Positions 8,715 through 17,315 are shown, counted from the stretch's first letter. The stretch: DNA of 25,357 bases from CAYGTK01 sp964352775 (GCA_964352775.1 CAYGTK010000032.1:1-25357), one strand, 5' to 3'. Notes: generated by a model not told the origin, from the sequence alone. Numbers and translations are program-made.

Positions 8715-8750
8715 AAATAGCTCTTTCCGGGAACAGGAGGAGCTATTTTT
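8715..8750 (+). terminator. Rho-independent terminator after tRNA-Leu
   Basis: A 9-bp perfect stem AAATAGCTC (8715-8723) / GAGCTATTT (8740-8748) with a 16-nt loop runs into a T tract ending at 8750. It separates the tRNA from tig. Confidence 0.75.
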
Positions 8751-8785
8751 GCATTATTGACTAACCAAATAGAAAATTTTAGGCT

Positions 8786-10144
8786 TTGAATATCACTCAA
8801 GAAAGCACCGGAGACTTAACCGCGATATTAAAGATAGACCTCACTCCTGAGGACTATTTACCAGTAGTAGATTCTTCTTTAAGAACACTTCGCAAGAATG
8901 TAGACCTTAAAGGATTCCGTAAAGGGCATGTGCCAGTTGGTATTGTTAAGAAGATGTATGGTGAGCAGGTATTAGCTGAAGAATTGAACAAGCTGGTCAA
9001 TTCTGAAATTCAGAAATACTTAACGGAAAATAAGGTGAGGATCCTTGGGAATCCAATTCCACAAGAAGATGGTTCTCCTGAGCGTTTGGATATTAAGAAT
9101 CCTGAGCCTTACACATTTACTTATGAATTGGGTATCTCTCCTGAGATAACAATTGTAGGAATGGGTGATGATAAAGTTACCGTTCCTAAATATGATATAG
9201 CGATAGAGGAAAAAGAGGTAGATGAAGAAATAGTTCGTTTACAAAAGCGATTTGGTGAAACTACCAATCCTGAAGATGGTGTTCAAGATGACGACGTGGT
9301 AGGAGTGGAGTTGCACGAGCTTGATGCTGATGGCAATGTAAAAGAAGCTGGTGTATTTAACGAGACATCTATAGCTATGGACATGTTGAAAGACAAAAAA
9401 GCCATTAAAGCGATAAAAGGTCTTAAACTAGAAGAAAGTGCAACCATAAATATTTTCAAGCTTACTGATAAGGAGCGTGATGATGTAGCAGTACACTTTT
9501 TAGGTTTAGAGAAAGGTAACATTGGTGAAATAGGAGATGACTTTAAGTTGACCCTGAAAAAGATAAACCGCATTGTTCCTGCAGAATTGAATAAAGAATT
9601 ATTTGATCAAGTATTCGGTCCTGACGAAGTGAAAACGGAAGAAGATCTGAAGAACAAGATTAAGGAAGAATACGTGAAGATATTTGAGCGCCAGAGTCAA
9701 ATGCGCTTGAACTACGATATTCGCAATTCACTTATCGATGCTAATAAATTCGACCTTCCAGATGAGTTCTTGAAGCGTTGGATACAGATGAGCAATGAGA
9801 AACCTATCTCTAACGAGCAGGTTGAAAATGAGTATCCTGGCTTTGCAGAGAACTTAAGATGGAACTTGATCGTTAATAAGCTGACTGAAGAGCAGGAAAT
9901 TAAAGTAGAAGCTGATGAAATAAAGCAACATTCAATTGATGCTTTAATGCAGCAGCTAGGTGGTAGTAACGTGTTAAGTGAGGAGCAATTAGGTGAGTTT
10001 GCCGATAACATGATGAAGAATCAAGAGCACGTGCAAAAGACCTTTGAGCAACTAAGGGAAGAAAAATTATTTGACTACATTAAGGGTGAAGTAGCGTTGA
10101 ATGAAACTTCTATCACTTTCGATGAGTTAAAAGCCTTAAACTAA
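8786..10144 (+). CDS. tig: Trigger factor (ribosome-associated chaperone and prolyl isomerase)
   Basis: Trigger factor binds the ribosomal exit tunnel and protects nascent chains. The 452-residue product has the ribosome-docking signature GFRKG at residues 43-47, the same place as in E. coli. A weakly conserved FKBP-like domain follows (about residues 155-245, starting near DGVQDDDVVGVELHE), then a long helical C-terminal chaperone region. The start is TTG at 8786, giving MNITQESTGDLTA, the usual Bacteroidota trigger factor N-terminus; no ATG or GTG nearby preserves it. It lies 8 bp upstream of clpP, then clpX follows, the widespread tig-clpP-clpX order that links folding with proteolysis. 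Confidence 0.95.
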   Translation: MNITQESTGDLTAILKIDLTPEDYLPVVDSSLRTLRKNVDLKGFRKGHVPVGIVKKMYGEQVLAEELNKLVNSEIQKYLTENKVRILGNPIPQEDGSPERLDIKNPEPYTFTYELGISPEITIVGMGDDKVTVPKYDIAIEEKEVDEEIVRLQKRFGETTNPEDGVQDDDVVGVELHELDADGNVKEAGVFNETSIAMDMLKDKKAIKAIKGLKLEESATINIFKLTDKERDDVAVHFLGLEKGNIGEIGDDFKLTLKKINRIVPAELNKELFDQVFGPDEVKTEEDLKNKIKEEYVKIFERQSQMRLNYDIRNSLIDANKFDLPDEFLKRWIQMSNEKPISNEQVENEYPGFAENLRWNLIVNKLTEEQEIKVEADEIKQHSIDALMQQLGGSNVLSEEQLGEFADNMMKNQEHVQKTFEQLREEKLFDYIKGEVALNETSITFDELKALN

Positions 10145-10152
10145 AGACAAAT

Positions 10153-10839
10153 ATGGATCAGTATAAAGAATTTCGCCGCTATGCCATGCTTGATCATAAT
10201 ATCAGCAGTATGCATACCGATGCCTACATGCTAGGCAATATACAAGCCTTTACTCCAAATGTTATTGAAGAGCGCCCAATGAACGCTACTGCATTAGACG
10301 TGTTCTCGCGTTTAATGATGGACCGTATCATTTTTATGGGTTTGCCTGTAAGTATGGAGTTGGCTAATGTTATTCAAGCGCAATTACTATTCCTAGAATC
10401 AACTGACCCTACTAGAGATATTCAGATATACATTAATAGCCCAGGTGGTATGGTGTATGCAGGTTTGGGTATTTACGATACTATGCAGTACATCAGCCCT
10501 GATGTGGCCACTATATGCACTGGTATGGCAGCTTCAATGGCAGCTGTACTTTTATGTGCAGGTACTAAAGGAAAGCGAACAGCACTTAAGCATAGCCGTG
10601 TAATGATTCATCAGCCAATGGGTGGTGCAGGTGGACAGGCTAGCGATATTGAGATAGTGGCGAATGAGATAATGAAGATGAAAGAGGAACTGTACGAGAT
10701 CATTTCTAATCATACTGGCCAGTCTATGGAGCAAGTTGAGAAGGATTCTGACCGTGACTTCTGGATGCGTTCAGATGAAGCATTGAAGTACGGTATGGTA
10801 GATGAAGTATTGGTAAGAAAGCCTCGCGAAGAGGACTAG
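10153..10839 (+). CDS. clpP: ATP-dependent Clp protease proteolytic subunit ClpP
   Basis: ClpP is the tetradecameric serine protease chamber fed by ClpX or other Clp ATPases. In this 228-residue protein the catalytic triad is visible as Ser128 (in TGMAASMAAVLL), His153 (in RVMIHQPMGGAGGQ) and Asp202 (in DRDFWM), all shifted by 17 relative to the E. coli precursor. INSPGGMVYAGLGIYDTMQ forms the oxyanion-side strand and helix. The ATG at 10153 gives a 30-odd-residue N-terminal extension, longer than in Proteobacteria, of which some may be a propeptide. The gene starts 8 bp after tig and ends 30 bp before clpX, so it is most likely co-transcribed with both. Confidence 0.97.
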   Translation: MDQYKEFRRYAMLDHNISSMHTDAYMLGNIQAFTPNVIEERPMNATALDVFSRLMMDRIIFMGLPVSMELANVIQAQLLFLESTDPTRDIQIYINSPGGMVYAGLGIYDTMQYISPDVATICTGMAASMAAVLLCAGTKGKRTALKHSRVMIHQPMGGAGGQASDIEIVANEIMKMKEELYEIISNHTGQSMEQVEKDSDRDFWMRSDEALKYGMVDEVLVRKPREED

Positions 10840-10869
10840 ACCAAAAAAGACCGTATCTTATTATAGCGT

Positions 10870-12114
10870 ATGAAGAAAGATAAAGGATTGAGTTGTTCGT
10901 TTTGTGGGAAGAAGAAAGAAGAGGTCAAAATATTGATCGCTGGAGTGCATGGCCATATTTGTGAAAATTGTGTTTCGCAAGCCCAGCATATTATAGACGA
11001 AGAACTCTACGAAAAGGAATCAAAATTCCATTTCAACCTTCCCAATTCCATCAAGCCTATAGATATTAAGTCGTTCTTAGATCAATACGTTATTGGTCAA
11101 AATGAGGCGAAGCGTGTGCTTTCTGTGGCTGTATACAATCATTACAAGCGCCTTAACCAAAAGGTGGGCGCCGATGATGTAGAGATAGAAAAATCGAATG
11201 TATTAGTAGTAGGTCAAACTGGAACTGGTAAGACCTTGTTGGCTAGAAGTATTGCTCGTTTCTTGAACGTACCTTTCGCCATTGTAGATGCTACAGTATT
11301 TACAGAGGCAGGTTATGTTGGGGAGGATGTGGAGAGTATTCTAGCACGCTTACTTCAAGTTTGTAATTACGATGTGAAGAGTGCCGAGAAAGGCATTATT
11401 TATATTGACGAGATAGACAAGATCGCTAGAAAGAGCGATAACCCTAGTATAACACGTGATGTATCAGGAGAAGGCGTTCAGCAAGCTATGCTTAAGCTTT
11501 TAGAAGGTACAGAGGTGTATGTTCCACCACAAGGCGGAAGAAAGCACCCAGAGCAAAAGATGGTGCGTGTAAATACACAAAACATCCTGTTTATATGCGG
11601 TGGTGCATTTGATGGTATCGATCGTTCTATATCTAAGCGTGTACAGCGTCAGGCCATTGGTTTCAAATCTGGTAAGGCGGGTCAGGATGACGATCTACTA
11701 GATAAAGAGAATTTATTGCAATACATTAGTCCTACTGACCTTCGTTCATACGGATTGATACCTGAATTGATAGGACGTTTACCAGTGCTAACTCACCTTG
11801 ATCCATTAGATAAGGATGCACTTAGAGCTATTTTAACAGAGCCTAAGAATGCATTGATCAAACAATACAAGAAGCTAATGAGCTTTGAAGGTATTGAGCT
11901 GAGTTTCGAGGAAAAGGCCTTAGACCTTATTGTAGATAAGGCAAGTGAGTTCAAACTAGGAGCTCGTGGACTACGTTCTATATTGGAGGCTATTATGACC
12001 GATACGATGTTCGATCTACCTTCTCAAAAGGATGTGAAAGAGCACATAGTAACAGAAGATGCCTGCCGCAAAATATTGGATAGCGGTTCACTAAATCGCT
12101 TGAAAGTAGCTTAG
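10870..12114 (+). CDS. clpX: ATP-dependent Clp protease ATP-binding subunit ClpX
   Basis: ClpX is the hexameric AAA+ unfoldase that delivers substrates to ClpP. The 414-residue protein has the N-terminal zinc-binding domain with cysteines 9, 12, 31 and 34, the P-loop GQTGTGKT at 115-122, the pore loop GYVGEDVE, Walker B IIYIDE at 176-181, and the RKH-type loop GGRKHPEQ. The IGF tripeptide at 263-265 docks onto ClpP, so this ClpX should work with the adjacent ClpP. The sensor-2 region is LGARGLRSILE. Length and motif order are normal. The gene ends the tig-clpP-clpX cluster at a strong terminator. Confidence 0.98.
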   Translation: MKKDKGLSCSFCGKKKEEVKILIAGVHGHICENCVSQAQHIIDEELYEKESKFHFNLPNSIKPIDIKSFLDQYVIGQNEAKRVLSVAVYNHYKRLNQKVGADDVEIEKSNVLVVGQTGTGKTLLARSIARFLNVPFAIVDATVFTEAGYVGEDVESILARLLQVCNYDVKSAEKGIIYIDEIDKIARKSDNPSITRDVSGEGVQQAMLKLLEGTEVYVPPQGGRKHPEQKMVRVNTQNILFICGGAFDGIDRSISKRVQRQAIGFKSGKAGQDDDLLDKENLLQYISPTDLRSYGLIPELIGRLPVLTHLDPLDKDALRAILTEPKNALIKQYKKLMSFEGIELSFEEKALDLIVDKASEFKLGARGLRSILEAIMTDTMFDLPSQKDVKEHIVTEDACRKILDSGSLNRLKVA

Positions 12115-12151
12115 GCTAAATAATAAGTTATACCTCTCACTTAAAGATATT

Positions 12152-12184
12152 AAAAAGCCTCATTGAATTTCAATGAGGCTTTTT
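12152..12184. terminator. Bidirectional terminator between clpX and the OMP gene
   Basis: A 13-bp stem AAAAAGCCTCATT (12152-12164) / AATGAGGCTTTTT (12172-12184) with a 7-nt loop, flanked by A and T tracts, can act on both strands. It serves clpX from the left and the gldL-like operon from the right. Confidence 0.9.
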
Positions 12185-12203
12185 TTATTTATTTGAAAGA
12201 CTA

Positions 12204-14810
12204 TTACAAGTCAATGATCTCTTCGTCATCATACTTTCCTTTCTTCTTTTGGTAGCGGTTGTAGCCGAATATTTTACTAGCAGTAACTCCAAAGAAAAAG
12301 TACCAATCTTTATTTACTTCACCCTTTCTAGCGTCAGGGAAAGAGAATGCATCATTCTGGCTGTTATTGGTAGTGCCATTTACTAATGAAGGGTTAGCTA
12401 ACAATTGAGCAGGGTGAAAGAACTCATCACCGCCACCAATGGTGCCATCAGCATCTGTATCAGCTTGAATGGTATTAGGTAATGTAACAGTAGTCTTTTT
12501 AAATAATCCTTCTCTAACAAACCCTTGTACTGTACCATTTGCATTAACTATAGACTGATGGAAGTTGGTACGATCGAAGTAGTATCCGCTTACATCATCT
12601 AAATAATCTGTGGAGGTATAGCGGAAGGCTATATCCAAGCCAAGCGTCCATCTTTTGTTAATTAAAAAGTCTAGATTGATACCCATTGGTATAGTTAGAT
12701 TCCATTTTTTATACTGATCTGGGGGAGTTCTAATTATATCTTGACTTCCATTAGGGTCAAAATCAGGGTTGTCAATTCCAGTAGTTTGTCCTTCTGTACC
12801 GATAGGCTGCATTGGTATCCATACAACATCAGCTCCTTGTTCTTTTATCTGATCATCAGTTAAAGCACCACTAGTAGTATACCACAATGGGTCACCACTT
12901 GACTCATCAGTACCTAAGAAAATTCTTGAAATAGGATTATTGTAAAATGCTCCTACTCCAATGTATATAGATGGAGAGAATTTCTCCCCTTTACTGATAC
13001 CGTATTGTAATAAGTGGAAGTGAACGGTTGCAGCACCATCAATGATATCATTTCTGAAATTACCCAAACGACGACGACGACCTAGGTCTGAATCTGTCAC
13101 ATCTTCCCCTGCAATACGGTTATATGCTAAAGTTAAACGAGCAGAGAACCAACGCGAGATGTTATACTGACCATAAACTCCGAAAGACCAGCGGAAATCA
13201 TCCACATCTAAGAACTGCGTAGCCATTTCGCCGAAGTACTTAGCAGTACCTGCTTTTACACCTACTTCCCAAGTTTTAGCAAGCGAAGTATAAGCACCTA
13301 AGTAAGATAGATCACCTAGCTCAGTTAATTGCTCTAGCGTTTCAATATCTTCTTCATCAGGTAAGAAACCAGTACGGTCATTAATTACTTGTTGAGGGGC
13401 GAAGTAATTTCCTACTACACCATCTTGATACAATTGATTGTAACGGTTGATAGCGTTCATTTGTCCAATAGTGAAATCAGGAACATCAAAACCCTCGTTA
13501 TCAATAAAGTTGCTCACTACCAAGTAGCCTAATGGGTTACTAAGCAAGCTGTTATTATCCATACTGAAAGTATACACCATGTTATTGTTAGAGAACGTTC
13601 CATTAGTGATCTCAATAGGAATTACTTGTAATGCTCCGTTAATAGTGTCGAAGAACACAGACTCTAGCTGCGTGTCTCCCATAGTATTAACGGGGCGATT
13701 GAATAAGACAGTGAATTCGGTAGTAGTACCACCAAACTCAGGTAATGCCATGTAATTTTGAATTTCTACTTCATCAATATCTACACGATAGATATGTCCG
13801 TGAGTAGTAGCTGATGGTACATTTAAAATTGGCGATGGAAGTAATAATGGAAGTTGATCGTTCTGATAGAAGTGATCGAAAGTAGAAGAAACATACTTAG
13901 GGTCTTCAGAACGGTAAAAGTTGTTAGGTACTAAGAATTTTTCACCTTCACCTTGAATACCCATACCTATTTCACGAATGATTGTATCGTTCGAGGCGTT
14001 TATCTGATAGTTACCATAAATAGAGTTTTCTTTGAACTGACTTTGGAAACGGCGGTTCTGACCATCGAAAAAACCAAAGATAGGTGTGTTTGACGGTACC
14101 CCTAGGTCTAAACCATAAACTACATTATTAGTGATCAAGTTATTGTTAAAACGCAGGTCTAGAATATTATCCTCTAGGTTCTCAATGTAAATACCACCCC
14201 ATGTGTTGATGAAGTTGTTTCTAGAAAAACTCATGCTCACCTTTTGAGATGAGGTGTTCTGGTAAGTAGTGTATGGACTTAGAATAAGGATGTTCGATTC
14301 TCCAGTATTCATATCCTCGAAAATGCAATCTTCAAAGTTAACATTGCTACGAAACCAGTCCATCTCAAAGTTTAGTGGAGTAGTAAGCTTAGTGAAGCGA
14401 GCATAGTTTACGCTCACATCAGCACCTTCACTACCTCGTACGAGTATACCTGTACCTTGAGCATTCTCGTACATACTGGCAAATTGTACAAGTTCGTTAG
14501 CAAGGCCATTCACTTGTAGGCCGCCTTCTACTACTAATGATGTTCCTTCATAGAACAACAGAGTGGTGTTAGCACCTATAGTTAGAGTAGCATCCTTGTC
14601 TATTTTTACATTATGCTTTAAGATGTACACCTTAGAAGCATCAAGTGCTTTATCAGAACCGATAAAACCCTCCAAGAAAACGGTATCGTTCACTACAGTA
14701 ATGAACCCTTCTTCTTGTGCTAAGGCTGGTATAGTTAGTAATGTACACAAAAGACCGACAAACAGTTTGGAAGTCAGGTTCTTAATGTGGTTTGTTGTAA
14801 TTCTTATCAT
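12204..14810 (-). CDS. Outer-membrane protein: beta-helix and Ig-like passenger with C-terminal beta-barrel
   Basis: The 868-residue product begins with a Sec signal peptide ending TIPALAQ (residue 32). Residues about 60-310 are rich in repeated short strands with Asn turns (NNFINTWGGIYIEN, FNNNLITNN), as in right-handed parallel beta-helices. Residues about 345-440 (TEFTVLFNRPVNTMGD) resemble an SbsA-like Ig domain. From about 513 (WEVGVKAGTAKYFGEM) to the end there are alternating amphipathic strands with aromatic girdles, resembling the DUF6089-type outer-membrane barrels of Bacteroidota, and a loop DTDADG that looks Ca-binding. The C-terminus is charged (KKKGKYDDEEIIDL). It is the third gene of an operon with GldL-like and GldM-like genes, 20 bp after the latter, so it may be the outer-membrane partner of that motor. 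Domain calls are by eye; function is unknown. Confidence 0.75.
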   Translation of the reverse strand: MIRITTNHIKNLTSKLFVGLLCTLLTIPALAQEEGFITVVNDTVFLEGFIGSDKALDASKVYILKHNVKIDKDATLTIGANTTLLFYEGTSLVVEGGLQVNGLANELVQFASMYENAQGTGILVRGSEGADVSVNYARFTKLTTPLNFEMDWFRSNVNFEDCIFEDMNTGESNILILSPYTTYQNTSSQKVSMSFSRNNFINTWGGIYIENLEDNILDLRFNNNLITNNVVYGLDLGVPSNTPIFGFFDGQNRRFQSQFKENSIYGNYQINASNDTIIREIGMGIQGEGEKFLVPNNFYRSEDPKYVSSTFDHFYQNDQLPLLLPSPILNVPSATTHGHIYRVDIDEVEIQNYMALPEFGGTTTEFTVLFNRPVNTMGDTQLESVFFDTINGALQVIPIEITNGTFSNNNMVYTFSMDNNSLLSNPLGYLVVSNFIDNEGFDVPDFTIGQMNAINRYNQLYQDGVVGNYFAPQQVINDRTGFLPDEEDIETLEQLTELGDLSYLGAYTSLAKTWEVGVKAGTAKYFGEMATQFLDVDDFRWSFGVYGQYNISRWFSARLTLAYNRIAGEDVTDSDLGRRRRLGNFRNDIIDGAATVHFHLLQYGISKGEKFSPSIYIGVGAFYNNPISRIFLGTDESSGDPLWYTTSGALTDDQIKEQGADVVWIPMQPIGTEGQTTGIDNPDFDPNGSQDIIRTPPDQYKKWNLTIPMGINLDFLINKRWTLGLDIAFRYTSTDYLDDVSGYYFDRTNFHQSIVNANGTVQGFVREGLFKKTTVTLPNTIQADTDADGTIGGGDEFFHPAQLLANPSLVNGTTNNSQNDAFSFPDARKGEVNKDWYFFFGVTASKIFGYNRYQKKKGKYDDEEIIDL

Positions 14811-14830
14811 GGTCGATGGAATTATCCTTA

Positions 14831-16468
14831 TCAGTTGATATTGAAAACTAGAGACTCTACAGGTTGATTACGGCCATCAGGACCTTTCACAGAGATGTCT
14901 TCGAATAAGTAGATGTCTCCTGGCTTAGCTAGGTCTATCAATTCTCTAGACTTGCCAGTGAAGTATGAGCCTTTTACCTTTTCGCGGAAAATGCCTAAGC
15001 CTTCCTGACCGATATACGTTACTGTAAACTCAGTTACTTTGAAACGAGCAGGTATAGCTAAGTTTTTTAAGTATGTTTCAAGCCCTTTTTGTTGCTTGAA
15101 TATTTTGGAAGCCATATTACCGCCTTCTCTGTTGTAGAGTACTACTTCCGGTTGTGGAAGGTTACGTACTTGGAATTTTTCTTCTGATACTACTTTATAA
15201 CCACCTTCGCCATCAGGAACTGCCAGACTTACCATAGCATAACCCAAGCGATATGGACGAGCCATAAAATCTTCCCCATTATCAATTATCTCACCTTGAG
15301 AAATTGTAACACGGTATCTGTCTCTATCATACTCTGGATGATAGGTATTAAGAGGATTGTTAACTCCTATATATAAGATGTTATATTCCGCTTGGCTTAA
15401 GAAAGGCTTGTTGTTAACTACTTTGTAATCTATTTCGAAAGGGAAATCTTCTTCTCTAGGCTGATCTATCTGCTCTAAGTTCTCTACATCATCGTCACTA
15501 CCATCAGGATAACGGAAGCGAACAACACCCTTGATCTTGAATTCACCGATCTGATCAGTAGGTATTTGTACCTCACCAACACCATTGTTGAACAAGAAAC
15601 TATCAATAACCTCACCTTGATCGTTGTATGTGTATACTACTGTTTCAGCGGTTGCATCACCTGGTACAGTAGGTATCGTAATACGAGCAACACCATCCTC
15701 ACCTAAGTTGAATACATCAAATTTGCGAATACCCTTGTCAATAAGAATAGTATCTAGTGAGATTCCTTCTTTACCAATAAAAGATGCATTGTAACCTTCC
15801 TCAACTTTGTCATAGTATGTTCCCATCACTAGAGCTTCTGCAAGCTTCAAGTCGTTCTGGAACTTAGAGAATAATGCTACTGCCGCACCTGGCGGTTTTC
15901 TACTGAAGTAGTAGTTATCCCATTCTGTAAGTACACCATTGGCCTTCATTAACTCATTGTCAAGACGAAGTACAGTATCTAATAGTGTTTGATTCTCTTT
16001 ATCTAAGCGTTCTAGAAGCTCTTCTTTAGCATCTTGTAGTACCTCACGCAGGCGCAAGGCTGTGTTTAACCCTTGTTGGTCCTTTTCGGAAACCATTAGT
16101 CGAGTACTTATCTCGGTACTGTTAGGGTTTTTAATGTGCTTGGTTTGTGCATCAATACCACCACTTTCTAAAATGAACTCTTGCTTGAGCTCCTCTAAGT
16201 ATAGTGTGGCACTATCAACAATACCCTTCACTTCATACATGATATTATAAACATCAGCATATTTAAGTGAGTCCACTCTTTGAAACTTCTGGATAGTTGC
16301 AATGGATGCACGGTTTTTCTGGTCTAATCTGTAGTTAGAACGTTCGAGGGAGCGGTTAACCTCAGTAAATACTTCAGATACCTCCGTAAGGTTAATGAAT
16401 GCCATTACCAAAAAGAGTAAGTACATCAAATTGACGAACCGCTGCCGTATGGAGTTTGAGCCTTTCAT
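14831..16468 (-). CDS. GldM-like periplasm-spanning motor protein
   Basis: GldM is the periplasmic shaft of the proton-driven GldLM motor that powers type 9 secretion and gliding. The 545-residue product has a single N-terminal membrane span within RQRFVNLMYLLFLVMAFINL. This aligns with the RQKMINLMYL start of known GldM, including the conserved arginine (here Arg8). A helical membrane-proximal domain follows, with ALFSKFQNDLKLAEALV near residue 190-210, which is like the GldM signature. The remainder is beta-rich, consistent with stacked Ig-like domains, and ends EDISVKGPDGRNQPVESLVF, close to GldM C-termini. It is 21 bp downstream of a GldL-like gene. However, gldK is not upstream and gldN is not downstream, and the transmembrane segment differs from typical GldM, so this may be a paralogous motor rather than the secretion core. 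Confidence 0.85.
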   Translation of the reverse strand: MKGSNSIRQRFVNLMYLLFLVMAFINLTEVSEVFTEVNRSLERSNYRLDQKNRASIATIQKFQRVDSLKYADVYNIMYEVKGIVDSATLYLEELKQEFILESGGIDAQTKHIKNPNSTEISTRLMVSEKDQQGLNTALRLREVLQDAKEELLERLDKENQTLLDTVLRLDNELMKANGVLTEWDNYYFSRKPPGAAVALFSKFQNDLKLAEALVMGTYYDKVEEGYNASFIGKEGISLDTILIDKGIRKFDVFNLGEDGVARITIPTVPGDATAETVVYTYNDQGEVIDSFLFNNGVGEVQIPTDQIGEFKIKGVVRFRYPDGSDDDVENLEQIDQPREEDFPFEIDYKVVNNKPFLSQAEYNILYIGVNNPLNTYHPEYDRDRYRVTISQGEIIDNGEDFMARPYRLGYAMVSLAVPDGEGGYKVVSEEKFQVRNLPQPEVVLYNREGGNMASKIFKQQKGLETYLKNLAIPARFKVTEFTVTYIGQEGLGIFREKVKGSYFTGKSRELIDLAKPGDIYLFEDISVKGPDGRNQPVESLVFNIN

Positions 16469-16489
16469 AGTTATATTCTATTGGCTGTA

Positions 16490-17011
16490 TTAACCACGGT
16501 TCTCAATAGCTTTTAACATACGCTCGTAGTAGCTATTCATGTTAGCTATGCTACTGTTTAATTTACTTACCTCGGTCTCAAAATTCTCTGATGCTTTTTT
16601 CATCCTATCTAAATGCTCAGCAAGTTGAGCGTGACCGCCCATTTCATTCATCTTGCTCACATTCTGTTCTAGAGATTCAATACTACTCGCCAACTTTTCA
16701 ATTATCATTGGATCTAGCTTAGCTTTTTCAGCCATAGCTTCCAGTTGTTGTATCGGCGATTCTTCATCGCTCACCAATTGTGGGAACAATCTCTCCCAAT
16801 GGTATGTTTCTTCATCATAAACACGCTCAAAAGCTGAAATAAAGAATACAAGTGCCTCCACACTAAGCCCTACGGCTAATAGTGTATAGGCATATTTCCA
16901 TTCTAAGAATTTGAACATTGCCCCGATAATAACAATAGCAGCACCGACTCCATAAGCTACATTGAAGAAATCGAGTCGTCCTTTGCGTTTAGCATTCCGT
17001 ATAGTCGCCAT
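16490..17011 (-). CDS. GldL-like inner-membrane motor protein
   Basis: GldL forms the pentameric proton-conducting stator around GldM. This 173-residue product has two membrane helices (about residues 18-36 and 41-61). NVAYGVGAAIVIIGAMFKF and VEALVFFISAFERV align well with GldL, and the key membrane glutamate is conserved as Glu52. The usual HWPGA-type turn between the helices is replaced by LEWKYA. The cytoplasmic tail (residues 70-173) is predicted helical or coiled coil, with YHWERLFPQL as in GldL, but is shorter than in canonical GldL (about 210-260 residues). It is the first gene of the operon, with its own promoter, rather than following gldK. Confidence 0.88.
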   Translation of the reverse strand: MATIRNAKRKGRLDFFNVAYGVGAAIVIIGAMFKFLEWKYAYTLLAVGLSVEALVFFISAFERVYDEETYHWERLFPQLVSDEESPIQQLEAMAEKAKLDPMIIEKLASSIESLEQNVSKMNEMGGHAQLAEHLDRMKKASENFETEVSKLNSSIANMNSYYERMLKAIENRG

Positions 17012-17072
17012 ACACGATAAAGTATTGGTTGCGTTAGATTAAGACGCTAAGATAATAATTTTTTCCCTCATC

Positions 17073-17104
17073 GAAACATACTATTATTACCTGAAAGGGG
17101 CAAA
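17073..17104 (-). promoter_or_regulatory. Promoter of the gldL-like operon
   Basis: On the minus strand TTTG (17104-17101), a 20-bp spacer, and TATGTTTC (17080-17073; last base deviates from TAnnTTTG). Predicted start near 17066, leaving a leader of about 55 nt before the ATG at 17011. Confidence 0.6.
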
Positions 17105-17173
17105 TACACTATTACTTCAGATAAAAAAATAATTAACTACGCAATAACTACTGTAGTAAATACTGGAATATAA

Positions 17174-17205
17174 AAACCCCGTTCAATTAATATCGAACGG
17201 GGTTT
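17174..17205 (-). terminator. Terminator of the sigma/anti-sigma operon
   Basis: An 11-bp perfect stem AAACCCCGTTC (17174-17184) / GAACGGGGTTT (17195-17205) has a 10-nt loop. On the minus strand it continues into TTTTTATATT, so it best terminates minus-strand transcripts coming from the 17386-21380 genes and the small ORF. The plus-strand side has only a weak T run. Confidence 0.85.
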
Positions 17206-17231
17206 GTCTTACGGTATGTATAATTATTTAC

Positions 17232-17315
17232 TTAGCCGAAATTCACGTGTAACACACCTAAAACCATTACCATCATAAATCCTAGTGAATATCGCTGTAG
17301 ACGTAATCTTTTCAT
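17232..17315 (-). CDS. Candidate 27-residue membrane peptide
   Basis: A short open frame from ATG at 17315 to TAA at 17232. The peptide starts MKRLRLQRY (five basic residues) and then has a hydrophobic stretch (LGFMMVMVLGVL) before ending HVNFG, so it would be a single-span membrane peptide with its N-terminus inside. AGGAG lies just before the ATG, but with only two intervening bases. It sits 70 nt after the stop of the anti-sigma-like gene and 26 nt before the terminator stem, so it would be transcribed with that operon. There is no homology support; it could be a chance frame. Confidence 0.4.
   Translation of the reverse strand: MKRLRLQRYSLGFMMVMVLGVLHVNFG

Noticed and set aside
8748..8788. 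Promoter for tig overlapping its start codon
   Set aside because: A TAGGCTTTG-like sequence is present but has one base too many for TAnnTTTG and includes the TTG start, so I did not call it.
12204..17011. Annotating the operon as the complete type 9 secretion/gliding core
   Set aside because: No gldK or gldN product is encoded next to the pair, and the third gene is an outer-membrane protein not matching GldN; only GldL-like and GldM-like components can be claimed.
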